64,000 nucleotides of DNA. It comes from Parasedimentitalea marina. Lineage in GTDB: Bacteria; Pseudomonadota; Alphaproteobacteria; Rhodobacterales; Rhodobacteraceae. The DNA is taken from NCBI RefSeq assembly GCF_004006175.1, contig NZ_CP033219.1:2294001-2358000 (forward strand). Direction: 5' to 3'. Position 1 is the first letter of the stretch. The number at the start of each line of letters is the position of its first letter. Both the position numbers and the translations under genes were made by a program. The notes under the pieces were generated by a model, which had not been told where the DNA came from, did no database searches, and saw nothing but the letters and a program-made list of their open reading frames with translations. Positions 43,801 to 50,918 of the stretch are shown piece by piece.

Positions 43801-44476
43801 CCAGATGTGTTTTCAGCGCAACCTCACATTGTCGCATCTGATGCTTGGCAAGATGAAAATCACCTTGTTTGACGTAATACTCAACAAGCCCGCAGTGCGC
43901 TGGCTCATATGTCGGATCAATCCTGCAGAGATGTTGTGCGATCTCGGTCAGGTTATCTGCAAAGCCAGCGTCAGCCCATTGAGCCATCAGGGTATCGCCA
44001 AACCTCAACGCCCTCGCTTCTTGCGTTTGGCGTGTTGCCCAGACCCAATCGGAAAAGGGTTGGCTACGAATTCGAAAAGTATCCAGAAATGGGGCGGTGT
44101 ACAGTGCGAGCAGTTCTTTTCGCCCATCACGTGATACAGTTTCGCTATCGATCTCGTTAAAGCACCACAGGTCGACCACTGCGTCACCTTCAGAAAAACC
44201 GATCCGATCACCTTCAGAAAAAATACTGGCAACATTGTCAGCGCCAAGCGCTTTGCGCACCACCGAGATCTCTTGCCTTAGGCTTGCACGCGCCTGATCA
44301 GGGCCGCTATACGGCCACAATAGGTCGGCCAATGTCTCTCGGGAAAGTGCTTTGCCTCTTTGCTCGACCAAATAGGCCAACAGAGCTTCGGATTTCCGGG
44401 TCGGAAATTGTAACAACTGACCTGTGTCATTGATGACGACTGGTCCGCCAAAAAGCTTTATCTGAAGCGCCATCAC
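40802..44476 (-). CDS. Large BTAD/SARP-type transcriptional regulator with cyclase-like, AAA ATPase and TPR domains
   Basis: 1224 residues. Residues 1-85 form an OmpR-type winged helix (LFGGPVVINDTGQLLQFPTRKSEALLAYLVEQRGKALSRETLADLLWP), and about 95-240 a bacterial transcriptional activation domain. About 270-430 resemble a class III nucleotide cyclase but lack an obvious catalytic metal pair, so it is probably inactive. An AAA/STAND ATPase follows with Walker A ITGAPGTGKSRLVEEV and Walker B VLMVFEDIHWFD. The C-terminal 450 residues are helical repeats. A VDG tandem tract joins the cyclase and ATPase regions. It is divergent from the transglutaminase gene and could activate it. Confidence 0.88.
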   Translation of the reverse strand: MMALQIKLFGGPVVINDTGQLLQFPTRKSEALLAYLVEQRGKALSRETLADLLWPYSGPDQARASLRQEISVVRKALGADNVASIFSEGDRIGFSEGDAVVDLWCFNEIDSETVSRDGRKELLALYTAPFLDTFRIRSQPFSDWVWATRQTQEARALRFGDTLMAQWADAGFADNLTEIAQHLCRIDPTYEPAHCGLVEYYVKQGDFHLAKHQMRQCEVALKTHLDTEPSFETRRLAATLEKKSIEPRRQIIRPSRPEEQAFPAQQRRFVLILSVLADNRSEDPEEYEQIAKDLAALTNQIIQARGGVQLHLGNDRIHACFGYPTTHDKIADAAVGAAFDIGLAMGKEPARYSTCRIGISAGLALVSIDDQTGHSDFKVSGAVQRDAEDLARAAPPGAVYVSTAVKSLLSPAIRLKEVDGVDGVDGVDGVQEAIANHLPKNGQPWDLSQGKSHVMVGREAQLAQILGNLTLTKSAVGSAVAITGAPGTGKSRLVEEVAVVARDQGFDIKYFHGNMNEKQSTLAPVIDYMQRAGAFGNPENMPVAHRLEQWLSNVDPELSMAADYFASLTGNSTRTATNGAPIPKSVKERALDFFATHAGLATVQQPVLMVFEDIHWFDPTTCEAIGRLIEALGRSCVCVLLVARDGEFPEVLGHPLVQNITLSPLDVQSAEALLRGLLKDTQVSTATLSNILERAEGNPLFLEEFAKAAEARSKRSVLGEVDNSIVDPISGEEVIGTPDRLSPLLLSRIDIIPGAVRVLQHASILGRRFSLSQLSKILHPVAILSSLFNELEAAGIIFATNRGRDTTYIFKHALINEAIYSTIPMRSRSILHKSAALALNSDEMPVNDGKVARHYRAANAHKDAGHFFERSGDQAGRVSAHAEAIFEYSDALAMIGHLPLSRDRMYKELLLNRKIAAQIIGLHGIPTSEATPFYTIANELSRELADQEEAVNAAWGLWSIHLMVAELDDCLNIVTAAEEGLDWQASPVARLIVDYMLGVTHAYRGTLNLASEHLENVGGYDNQSMTDDLLNRFGMDIRLTADSFLAWVYALQGQTNNAAAASQRALDRAKRNKNGLSHVFAHVFSATKCLFLGQLKEARRLAEIGLKGAQEMQFKQWIAQSKMQLARVADLMGDPGALEALQEAMSEYRQANMVLARPYMQVWIAEAMIRRRLYREALMELDELREFTAVSQECFFDSAAQVARELALEKLASDENYTVFSDPF
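43191..43225. repeat. Nine-base tandem repeat inside the BTAD regulator gene
   Basis: Four copies of CCGTCAACG (the last lacks its final base) encode the VDGVDGVDGVDG linker on the minus strand. As the unit is a multiple of three, slippage would change linker length without breaking the frame. Confidence 0.8.
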
Positions 44477-44662
44477 ACCCTATATAATCAGTAATATCAA
44501 TGTTTTACTAAAGCTATACACTGGACTTACCTTTTCAGAATTCACTTCATTCTTCAAGCATATTGAGGTCTCCGTACATTTTTGACGCATTTCTTGCACC
44601 CGCTTTGCAAAGAAAACCGTTACCAATCAAAAGGATAGATAGGCTGATTTTTTGAGGGTTTT
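44477..44662. promoter_or_regulatory. Divergent promoter region between BTAD regulator and transglutaminase
   Basis: 186 bases separate the two divergent starts. The part next to the regulator is AT-rich. I cannot define operator repeats with confidence. Confidence 0.35.
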
Positions 44663-46120
44663 ATGATGCAATCGGGCTTGTGGATTGGCGGGGTTTCTAT
44701 TGGACGAGGGGATGCGCAATTTCTGTCCCTTTTGAAATATGCATGCATCCCAGAAGCGTCCTGGGAGCAGCCGGCCTTCAGCTCAGGGGATGTTGCCCAG
44801 GTCATGACCCTGGCCGATAATCTCTCAGTTGAAATCATTTCCTCGATGATAAACGACTATTTGGTCCATGAATTTGAGACTACAGCGGAGCTGGCGCAGA
44901 ATATTTCTCTGCGCAAAGGTGTGATTGCCGCGATGAGCGCGATTTGCTCGGGCGAAATCGATGGTGATTACGCCGAAGGCTCCGTTGGAATACCTCCGAC
45001 GCTAGGATATCTTGAAAACCTCGAAGTGCTTTACACTCCTGAGGCCGCGACGGGTGAAGGGATTCTGACCACGCCAGCGCCGTTTGAAGCACCTGACTGC
45101 GCTTGGGAGCGCCTGCAAACAGGCAATCCCTGGGTGGGTAATGCATTTGTGCAAAACCAAAATATTGCACTGTCCGAAGCGCTTGACGAGATCACACCAT
45201 TTCGGGGCGAATGCGCTGGTGCATTGCAGCTGTCGGTGCTGAAGGGCTGCCTTTTGGCGCTCGGGGCAGAAAAACTGGACGCATTAAGCCCCAGTTCGGG
45301 ACCAGCCTTTATTGGCCTCTGGCATGTAAAATTAGAAAATAGCGACACCAAGATCGATACGCTTGCAACGCGTTTTCTAACTCAACTTACTGACGTGCCT
45401 GAGGACTACACACGAAGTACCGTCATTGGGGTGCCAGGTGACTATTTCTATTTCAAGAACAAAGATGACTACCCTTCCAAGGCTCCTATTGGTGGCTGGC
45501 AAGGCGAAAACTGTATCTACATGGGGCAAGACGCCCTTGGCGGTCCTCACTACAGCGGCCTAGGGCTGGGATGGAAAACCGAGTTTGCGTTGCGTATGTT
45601 TTTGGGCAATGCCTACTTCAATGACTGCAATGCAGACTACATTGAAGCCCTGCGCCAGGGAGAAGCACCTCAGGTTACACCCGCAATTGTAGAAGAGCCT
45701 CAGGCGCAAATCAGGTTCACTAGTCGCGGTGTGATGCGATATCCAGAGATTCAATCTGGGGCCGCACCCAAGATTCAAATCCCAACGTATACTCCTCAGC
45801 CTTTGTCCGACGCCGAGTACCTCAAAAGGCTCATGGAGCTGGGTTTTCAGGACCCGACCGGACACAGCACCAATCAACATCTGGTAAATGAGCTACCAAT
45901 GCATGTTTTGGTCGAAGCGCTGGAATTCCCCGAAGTCGCGTTACATCAGTCCATAAGTGCTGGAATGACCTCCGCGACATTGCACATTGCCCTTGGGCAC
46001 TGGACCCTCACTATTCGGGCAAAGGACCCAAAACTTCACCATATTTCAATGCACGACCTTGTCGAAGTTGTTGCTCGTTCAGCGGACCAACCTGTGCAGA
46101 TCCAGACCTCTCCCGTGTAG
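44663..46120 (+). CDS. Tgl-type protein-glutamine gamma-glutamyltransferase with C-terminal extension
   Basis: 485 residues. The segment ITPFRGECAGALQLSVLKGCLL (178-198) corresponds to the E-C catalytic pair of Bacillus Tgl (FECATA; here E183, C184). GVPGDYFYFKNKDDYP...GGWQGENCIYMG (257-288) corresponds to its GDCVYFKNP...WQGEN, giving the second catalytic acid E282. GPHYSGLGLGWKTE (294-306) matches its HGIG region. Tgl enzymes cross-link proteins by Gln-Lys isopeptide bonds. The N-terminal 130 and C-terminal 150 residues are additional to the core of about 245 and unrecognised. No signal peptide. GAGGG-like ribosome-binding bases precede the ATG. Confidence 0.83.
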   Translation: MMQSGLWIGGVSIGRGDAQFLSLLKYACIPEASWEQPAFSSGDVAQVMTLADNLSVEIISSMINDYLVHEFETTAELAQNISLRKGVIAAMSAICSGEIDGDYAEGSVGIPPTLGYLENLEVLYTPEAATGEGILTTPAPFEAPDCAWERLQTGNPWVGNAFVQNQNIALSEALDEITPFRGECAGALQLSVLKGCLLALGAEKLDALSPSSGPAFIGLWHVKLENSDTKIDTLATRFLTQLTDVPEDYTRSTVIGVPGDYFYFKNKDDYPSKAPIGGWQGENCIYMGQDALGGPHYSGLGLGWKTEFALRMFLGNAYFNDCNADYIEALRQGEAPQVTPAIVEEPQAQIRFTSRGVMRYPEIQSGAAPKIQIPTYTPQPLSDAEYLKRLMELGFQDPTGHSTNQHLVNELPMHVLVEALEFPEVALHQSISAGMTSATLHIALGHWTLTIRAKDPKLHHISMHDLVEVVARSADQPVQIQTSPV

Positions 46121-46144
46121 TATTACCTCTATCGGGACAACTCA

Positions 46145-46170
46145 GTGGCCCTGAAAAGGGCCACCTTTTC
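46145..46170 (+). terminator. Rho-independent terminator after the transglutaminase gene
   Basis: A perfect 8-bp stem GTGGCCCT / AGGGCCAC closed by a GAAA tetraloop, followed by CTTTTC. It begins 25 bases after the stop codon, so the transglutaminase gene is transcribed alone. Confidence 0.85.
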
Positions 46171-46529
46171 ATATAACTATTCGATCCGAACTCTCGCCAA
46201 TTGAATACCTCGAGCGACAAAAATTGGCCAAATCAAGCAAGCTCAGCACGAAGGTATTATTAGACTTGTAGGACATCCGAGCATGTCTAGACGACTAAAT
46301 GCTATCAAAGGAGTGGCATCAAACCGCGACAGGTCCAACATCCCGCATCGGTACAGCCTGGCGCGGCATATGAGCCACGAAACGGATTTCGGTTTTCGTG
46401 GCGTCTGCAAGGGTGTGCAAGCGACACCAACAAAGCAGACAATCAGATCACTTCTAAACAGGCCCGCTCCCAGTTGCCCCAGGCAGGCGATTTTGTTGAC
46501 AACGCCATAGCGAAATTATGGATCAAACC
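46171..46529. other. Intergenic region
   Basis: A 75-codon frame (46283-46510, plus strand, AGGA nine bases upstream) is the only candidate. Its sequence is basic and low in hydrophobic residues and I do not accept it as a gene without comparative support. Nothing else is visible. Confidence 0.35.
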
Positions 46530-47186
46530 CTACGCAATATTCACTGGATCCCAAGGGTTGTCGCGAAACCAGAAAGTGATAATCCGTTTGTTTCCTTTCG
46601 TCACTGGGCACCCTTGATGCATGCTGAGGGTATGCACTGTGGCGGCTCCCGGCTTGGTGTTTTGCCAAAATGCCAGTCTTCCAAGTTTTGGCTGCAATTC
46701 AACATCTAGCCGCGGAAAACGTGTTGTGCCGCCAGAGAAATCCTGGTTCAGATACAACACGCCGGTGAATACTCTTTGACTAGACGCCGTATTATCCGTT
46801 CTGCGACTAGGCATTGAGCCAGACAATGCCGCATCAAAATGCCGTTGAAACTCTCCCCCTTCTTGATAGGAGATGAATTCAGGGTATTCACAAAGGTTGT
46901 TCTTTAGCCTGAAAAGGCGCGCTATTTTGTCAGTGACGTCCTCAACCACGGGAATCGTTCCAGGCCGTATCTTATAGTTTTCCGCTGTCCTGTTTTCCGA
47001 AACGACTGCGCCAGTTGAGCTTGCGACGGCTGCGGATTGAAGGTCAACGGCTTTAAGCGCTGCTTCAATCTCTACAATGGTTTTTTGTGGCACGAAGTTA
47101 TCGATACATCCAACCAGCGGGTTAACGCTATAGAGCTGTGATTCACGAAGAATTTCTTGATACAACGTTTCCGCCGAGTGCCTCAC
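46530..47186 (-). CDS. 2-oxoglutarate/Fe(II) dioxygenase of the prolyl-4-hydroxylase type
   Basis: 218 residues from GTG 47186; the frame stays open to an ATG at 47291, which lacks a ribosome-binding site. The P4Hc core is complete: EFISYQEGGEFQRHFDAA gives H116 and D118, RVFTGVLYLNQDFSGGTTRFP the central strands, and VHTLSMHQGCPVTKGNKRIITFWF the distal H190 and the 2-oxoglutarate-binding K200. It would hydroxylate a prolyl or other side chain, in a peptide or a small molecule. It lies downstream, on the same strand, of a 36-codon frame with a proline-rich tail. The GTG start overlaps the TGA of another tiny frame (GTGA). Confidence 0.87.
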   Translation of the reverse strand: MRHSAETLYQEILRESQLYSVNPLVGCIDNFVPQKTIVEIEAALKAVDLQSAAVASSTGAVVSENRTAENYKIRPGTIPVVEDVTDKIARLFRLKNNLCEYPEFISYQEGGEFQRHFDAALSGSMPSRRTDNTASSQRVFTGVLYLNQDFSGGTTRFPRLDVELQPKLGRLAFWQNTKPGAATVHTLSMHQGCPVTKGNKRIITFWFRDNPWDPVNIA

Positions 47187-47315
47187 GATGTCATGACTCC
47201 CATTTCCTTTGTCACAAGCCGACAGGGGCCGAAGATATTGTGGACAATTTCGGATGTGTAATTTGACATTGCGGCAACTACGGGACTGCATGCTTTCAAG
47301 AGAAATACGCAGCCC

Positions 47316-47390
47316 TTAGGAGTAGAACCAATCAATATTTTTGGCTTTCGAGCGCTCTGCCTGTGTAATCTGATGAGGAAACGCAAACAT
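47316..47390 (-). other. 24-codon open frame between peptide and dioxygenase
   Basis: ATG 47390 opens MFAFPHQITQAERSKAKNID followed by WFYS and a TAA at 47316. Its ribosome-binding site is poor. It is recorded because of its place between the candidate precursor and the hydroxylase; it may be chance. Confidence 0.2.
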
Positions 47391-47408
47391 GGCACTACCA
47401 AGTAATCT

Positions 47409-47519
47409 TTAGTCCGACGAACTGGATGGCGCTACGGGCTCCGGGGGCATGCCGATTTTTGCGGTGCGCGCAGCCGCAGAACCCTTTAGTAGAAGCAGTT
47501 TTGAAGTTTCGATTTTCAT
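47409..47519 (-). CDS. Candidate RiPP precursor peptide (36 residues)
   Basis: The frame runs from ATG 47519 to TAA 47409, with AAAGGG six bases before the start (a second in-frame ATG at 47525 abuts that site and would add two residues). The peptide opens MKIETSKLLLLKG, passes through an Ala/Arg/Lys region, and ends MPPEPVAPSSSSD. A charged amphipathic leader and a compact Pro/Ser-rich tail are typical of ribosomal peptide precursors. The next accepted gene on the same strand is a prolyl-4-hydroxylase-type dioxygenase, which could act on the PPEPVAP prolines. It is on the opposite strand to the thioesterase-like gene, sharing a promoter gap of about 63 bases. Supported by position, ribosome-binding site and composition only. 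Confidence 0.5.
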   Translation of the reverse strand: MKIETSKLLLLKGSAAARTAKIGMPPEPVAPSSSSD

Positions 47520-47588
47520 TTGCATCCCTTTCTAAAAATTGGAATTGTGCCAGTACAATATAATGCACGGTAGGAGCCGCAAACTATA

Positions 47589-48302
47589 ATGTCCAGCTTG
47601 GATCCGACCCTTGCCCAACAAAAGCTGATGTCATCCTGGAACGGGCGGGCGATCGATGATCGTGGCATACTCAGAACCCTAAATGAAGGTGGGTCTCGAC
47701 CGCCGCTGTTGTGGATATTTAACTCAGCAGAAGAACCGGTACGTTTTGCAAAAGCCTTAGGCGATGACCAACCTTTAATCTTTTCCCGCTCTTCGCACTT
47801 ACTTGTTCCACCAGACGATGACCCGACAGAAGTCAGAAATATCCTGACGGAGTATCTGTTTGGAGAACTCAAAAAGCAGTTTCCTGGTAGTCATTTTGAT
47901 ATGGGTACAAGTTGCCAGGGAAGCGGTATTGTTATGAAACTCAGCAATAGGCTTCGTGAGGCCGACATCAGTGTCGGGCACCTTTGCATCGTCAATTGCT
48001 CGTTACCCCAAATCGATACGAATCTTCCGGCGCTTTTAGTCTATGGGGACGAAGACGAGGGGCACAATCCTTTTCAAAGAGATTCTGGCGCTGCCGAAAC
48101 GCGCGCAAAAATGGTTTTTTCAAAGTATCGAAAGTTGGTGCTGAAAACCAGACACGGCCAATACTACCTGCCGGAAAACGCGAAAGAAATAATCGCTCAG
48201 TTTGATTTATTCAGATCACAGCCCCCCCCGGCAATGCTTCAATGGCGGCGGCTAGCTCTTCTACTGTTGGGTGGTACAAAAGCTTGGAGGGGGGGATATT
48301 GA
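47589..48302 (+). CDS. Thioesterase-like alpha/beta-hydrolase-fold protein
   Basis: 237 residues. The pattern is that of a free-standing NRPS/PKS thioesterase domain: RPPLLWIFNSAEEPVRFAKALGDDQPLIFSRSS at the N-terminus, a nucleophile-elbow position reading DMGTSCQGSGIVM, LPALLVYGDEDEG, and a late His in LKTRHGQYYLPENAKEIIAQF. The elbow deviates from GxSxGG, so the catalytic residue is uncertain. The last 30 codons run across the antiparallel carrier-protein gene, next to a run of eight C at about 48223-48230; natural 3' overlap or a length change in that run could explain it. It probably releases a thioester from the neighbouring carrier protein. Confidence 0.62.
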   Translation: MSSLDPTLAQQKLMSSWNGRAIDDRGILRTLNEGGSRPPLLWIFNSAEEPVRFAKALGDDQPLIFSRSSHLLVPPDDDPTEVRNILTEYLFGELKKQFPGSHFDMGTSCQGSGIVMKLSNRLREADISVGHLCIVNCSLPQIDTNLPALLVYGDEDEGHNPFQRDSGAAETRAKMVFSKYRKLVLKTRHGQYYLPENAKEIIAQFDLFRSQPPPAMLQWRRLALLLLGGTKAWRGGY

Positions 48303-48459
48303 AACCCATCTTGACCTCAAGGGATGCGCAAAGACTCACAAGCGTTAAGGAATCTCCCCCAAGGTCGAAAAAATCGCTTTCAAGGTCAATTGCATCATCG
48401 GGGAAGCATTCTTGAAAGGCTCTGGTTACCTGTTGCGAAATACTATCAGAAGTCGACAA
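48211..48459 (-). CDS. Acyl/peptidyl carrier protein
   Basis: 82 residues with the phosphopantetheine site DLGGDSLTLVSL (Ser 37), preceded by the helix FQECFPDDAIDLESDFF and followed by LLYHPTVEELAAAIEAL, the standard four-helix carrier fold. The GGDS form is commoner in peptidyl carrier proteins of NRPS systems. Its start overlaps the end of the adenylation gene. No phosphopantetheinyl transferase is in the window. Its partner should be the adjacent adenylation protein, with the antiparallel thioesterase-like protein for release. Confidence 0.92.
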   Translation of the reverse strand: MSTSDSISQQVTRAFQECFPDDAIDLESDFFDLGGDSLTLVSLCASLEVKMGFNIPPSKLLYHPTVEELAAAIEALPGGAVI

Positions 48460-49905
48460 ATTGGGTTTCCTCTTCTATTGCCATGTTCTTTACAGTACGC
48501 AGTGCAATCTTGTTCGAAGAGTTGCGCGGCAAATGCGAACAAATCATAATTCTATCTGGTCGACGATAAGATGCCAAAGAAGATTTCATTTGTTTTTTTG
48601 CCCGATCTAAGTCGATCTTGGTCTCGACAGCCAAGAAAATCATGTCATCCGGAGAACCATCCGCCTGAACCGCAAACGCAATGCAATCCCTGACACCCAT
48701 TATTCGCTTCACATCAAATTCCAAGTCCAAAAGGTTCACATTGATCGAATTGCGACAGGCGGTTTGTTCTGACCGCCCTTGGATGAATAAATACCCGTCT
48801 TCGTCAATCCAACCATAGTCACCCGTGTCGATTGGCGCAGCACCATCTTTCCAATTTGGCTTGGCGACGATGCGCCCGATCTGGCCGATTGGGCATAATC
48901 CACTGGTTTCATCCTCAATACGAATTGTAACTTCCGAGAACGGTTTTCCAACCGAGTTAGGCTTTTCAAGAACCTCATCTCCGGACAGGATAGACACTGC
49001 ACCCACGCCAGACATCGAATACATGTTTTTCACACCAGGTGTGAGCATCCGATAGGCTTGCACCAGCTTATCAGGTGAAATTGGCCCCCCCAGCGATGCC
49101 ATTCGTGTAATATGCGGATAGGCAGGCCCATCCTGAGCTGCGGTGTTTTCCTTATGAAATTCAAGCAAATCTGTGATCAAAACAGGAGGCAATCCGACAG
49201 ATTGGATGTCTGATCTGGTAAGGGCTTGATGCAGTTCCTGAACCCCGAATATCAATGGCAGACTAAGTAAAAACTTGCCGTTGATCAAAAGTTTGATCCA
49301 GTGGGACAACACGGCACCAAAGGCAAGACTTCCGACACTTACCGCCGACAGCGGAATTTGATTGTTCAATAGTTGCCCTGATGCCCAGAGCCCTTCCAGA
49401 AACGCCTGATGAGTCACCCGTCGAAACCGCGGAAATCCCGTTGTGCCTGATGATGACAAGATCAGCGCATCACAGTGCTGAGATCCGGACGAGAAATGCA
49501 GGCCCATAGCGCATTTCATTGTGGAGTCTCTTGCTGGAATAAGGTCGAACCCCCCTCTTCGAGCGAAGCTTTTTGAGTCTGTAAAGACAGAGTCGAGGCC
49601 GACCTTCTCTTTTACGGTTTGGATTTCCCCTATCGGCTGCCTTGGATCAAGTAAAAGAACTGCAGCATCCAGAGACCACAGTGCGATCATGGCTTCCAAC
49701 GCCCTAAGACGGTCAACGGCTACAATTGCAACCGAAGCGCCGGCAGTGACACGGTGACCTTTGAAAAAATCGACAAGCACCGCAGCAGAATTGATGACCT
49801 CTGCGCGTGAATGGCATATTCCGTCTTGCTCGACGCAGGGCGCGTCGGGATCGGATATAGCCAAGTCCGCAATAAGGGAGCCGATGTTACGTTCTTCAAA
49901 TGGCA
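48446..49905 (-). CDS. Stand-alone adenylation (AMP-binding) protein
   Basis: 485 residues from ATG 49905, overlapping the HExxH gene by ten bases. ANL-superfamily motifs are in order: A3 ALILSSSGTTGFPRFRRVTH, A5-like KNMYSMSGVGAVSILSG, A7/A8 DTGDYGWIDEDGYLFIQGRSEQTACRNSINVNLLDLE, and A10 LPRNSSNKIALRTV with the adenylation lysine. It activates a carboxylate as the AMP ester and would load it onto the carrier protein encoded immediately downstream. The signature region is not one I can read for a substrate. The C-terminal subdomain is shortish but complete. Confidence 0.87.
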
Positions 49906-50888
49906 TGGATAGTTTCTCGTGCGTTTTCAAACAGTTCGAGGCCGAAATCCGACAGTTCACCATGTTCAGCAACAGTCTGTTCACAGTCCCGAAACGCTTC
50001 AAGTGCGCGCGCTTGATGCTCAAGCAAATCTTGCGCCCAGGTTGGTCTACTGGGGGACTTCAACACCGTCTCAGCCGCAAGAACCATACGGGCCGAAACC
50101 CACAATGCATGGAAAATACCTTCCATTGGGCGTGGCTGCGCACGCAGCGGAGACGAAAAAGTTGCGCTTGCATCGTTCAGTAAAACTGGGTCGTCGAGAT
50201 GAAACAGGAACATTTGCTGATGTGAGCTTTCGTGAATTAACGCCATCAGCACAGTAGCAGGATCCCGGAACGCCAGCGGGTTCATCAAGACCGCGCCAAA
50301 GGCATCAAAGACTGCCGCCCCCCCGAACAGAAGCTCTCCTTCTGACTCGGCCACAGCAAAATAAACTTGATTTGCTAGCAACAGCAGCTCCTCCATCCAA
50401 GGTCTCGCACCAAGGTCGAGTGCATTGATCGCCTCGCTCACCAAGGCTGTGGCGCGCTCGACCTCTGGCGACGGCGGCGCCATCAAGCTTGTCGTCAAAC
50501 CTATGTCATCCGCAAATGCTGATTTCAGAAGAAAAACTTCGTCCTGGTGCATGCTGTTGCTTGAAAGTGGCGTGACGTTGATCGTGCCTGTCTCTTCAGT
50601 ATCCCGGAGCCTTTGATCTTTCAGAATTCGAAAAAGCTCGGGAACATCTGACGTATGAGCGTTGATTGCTGCATTGAGCAAGGATCCATGAAGGGCGAAT
50701 ATCGCCGGTTTCGGAAAATTCGACCCACCCAATATCATACCTTTAAGTTCCTGTTCTGAAACCGGTGGGCTGAACTTTGTGGCCAAAACATCATATATCA
50801 GGTGGTGGAGTGACTCAAATAACTTCAATCGTATTCGGTGTCTGGTTGCCGCGACAAATGTAACGTTTGGAAAGAGATAGTTTTGCAT
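49896..50888 (-). CDS. HExxH-motif peptide beta-hydroxylase-like protein
   Basis: 330 residues from ATG 50888 (a TTG at 50903 is possible). The core ATVLMALIHESSHQQMFLFHLDDPVLLNDASATFSSPLRAQPRPMEGIFHALW holds HExxH (H219-H223), DDP, PLRxxPRPMEGIxH and a third His (H260). This is the pattern of the 'HEXXH motif putative peptide modification' family (TIGR04267 from memory), more recently described as 2-oxoglutarate-dependent peptide beta-hydroxylases in RiPP clusters. Here it is translationally coupled to an adenylation protein and carrier protein, an unusual setting: the substrate may be a peptide or a carrier-bound amino acid. The family match is strong; substrate inference is open. Confidence 0.8.
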   Translation of the reverse strand: MQNYLFPNVTFVAATRHRIRLKLFESLHHLIYDVLATKFSPPVSEQELKGMILGGSNFPKPAIFALHGSLLNAAINAHTSDVPELFRILKDQRLRDTEETGTINVTPLSSNSMHQDEVFLLKSAFADDIGLTTSLMAPPSPEVERATALVSEAINALDLGARPWMEELLLLANQVYFAVAESEGELLFGGAAVFDAFGAVLMNPLAFRDPATVLMALIHESSHQQMFLFHLDDPVLLNDASATFSSPLRAQPRPMEGIFHALWVSARMVLAAETVLKSPSRPTWAQDLLEHQARALEAFRDCEQTVAEHGELSDFGLELFENARETIHAI

Positions 50889-50918
50889 CGGGCCACAACT
50901 CAATTTTCATAAAACACT

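Noticed and set aside
40802..44476. Active adenylate/guanylate cyclase in the large regulator
   Set aside because: The cyclase-like region lacks a recognisable pair of metal-binding Asp residues, so it is more likely a degenerate regulatory domain.
46283..46510. 75-codon plus-strand frame between transglutaminase and dioxygenase
   Set aside because: Has an acceptable AGGA upstream, but basic low-complexity composition and nothing to support it as a protein.
50815..50910. A 31-codon frame starting MKIELWPD across the start of the HExxH gene
   Set aside because: It opens like the candidate precursor but overlaps the HExxH coding start out of frame and has a weak ribosome-binding site; probably chance.
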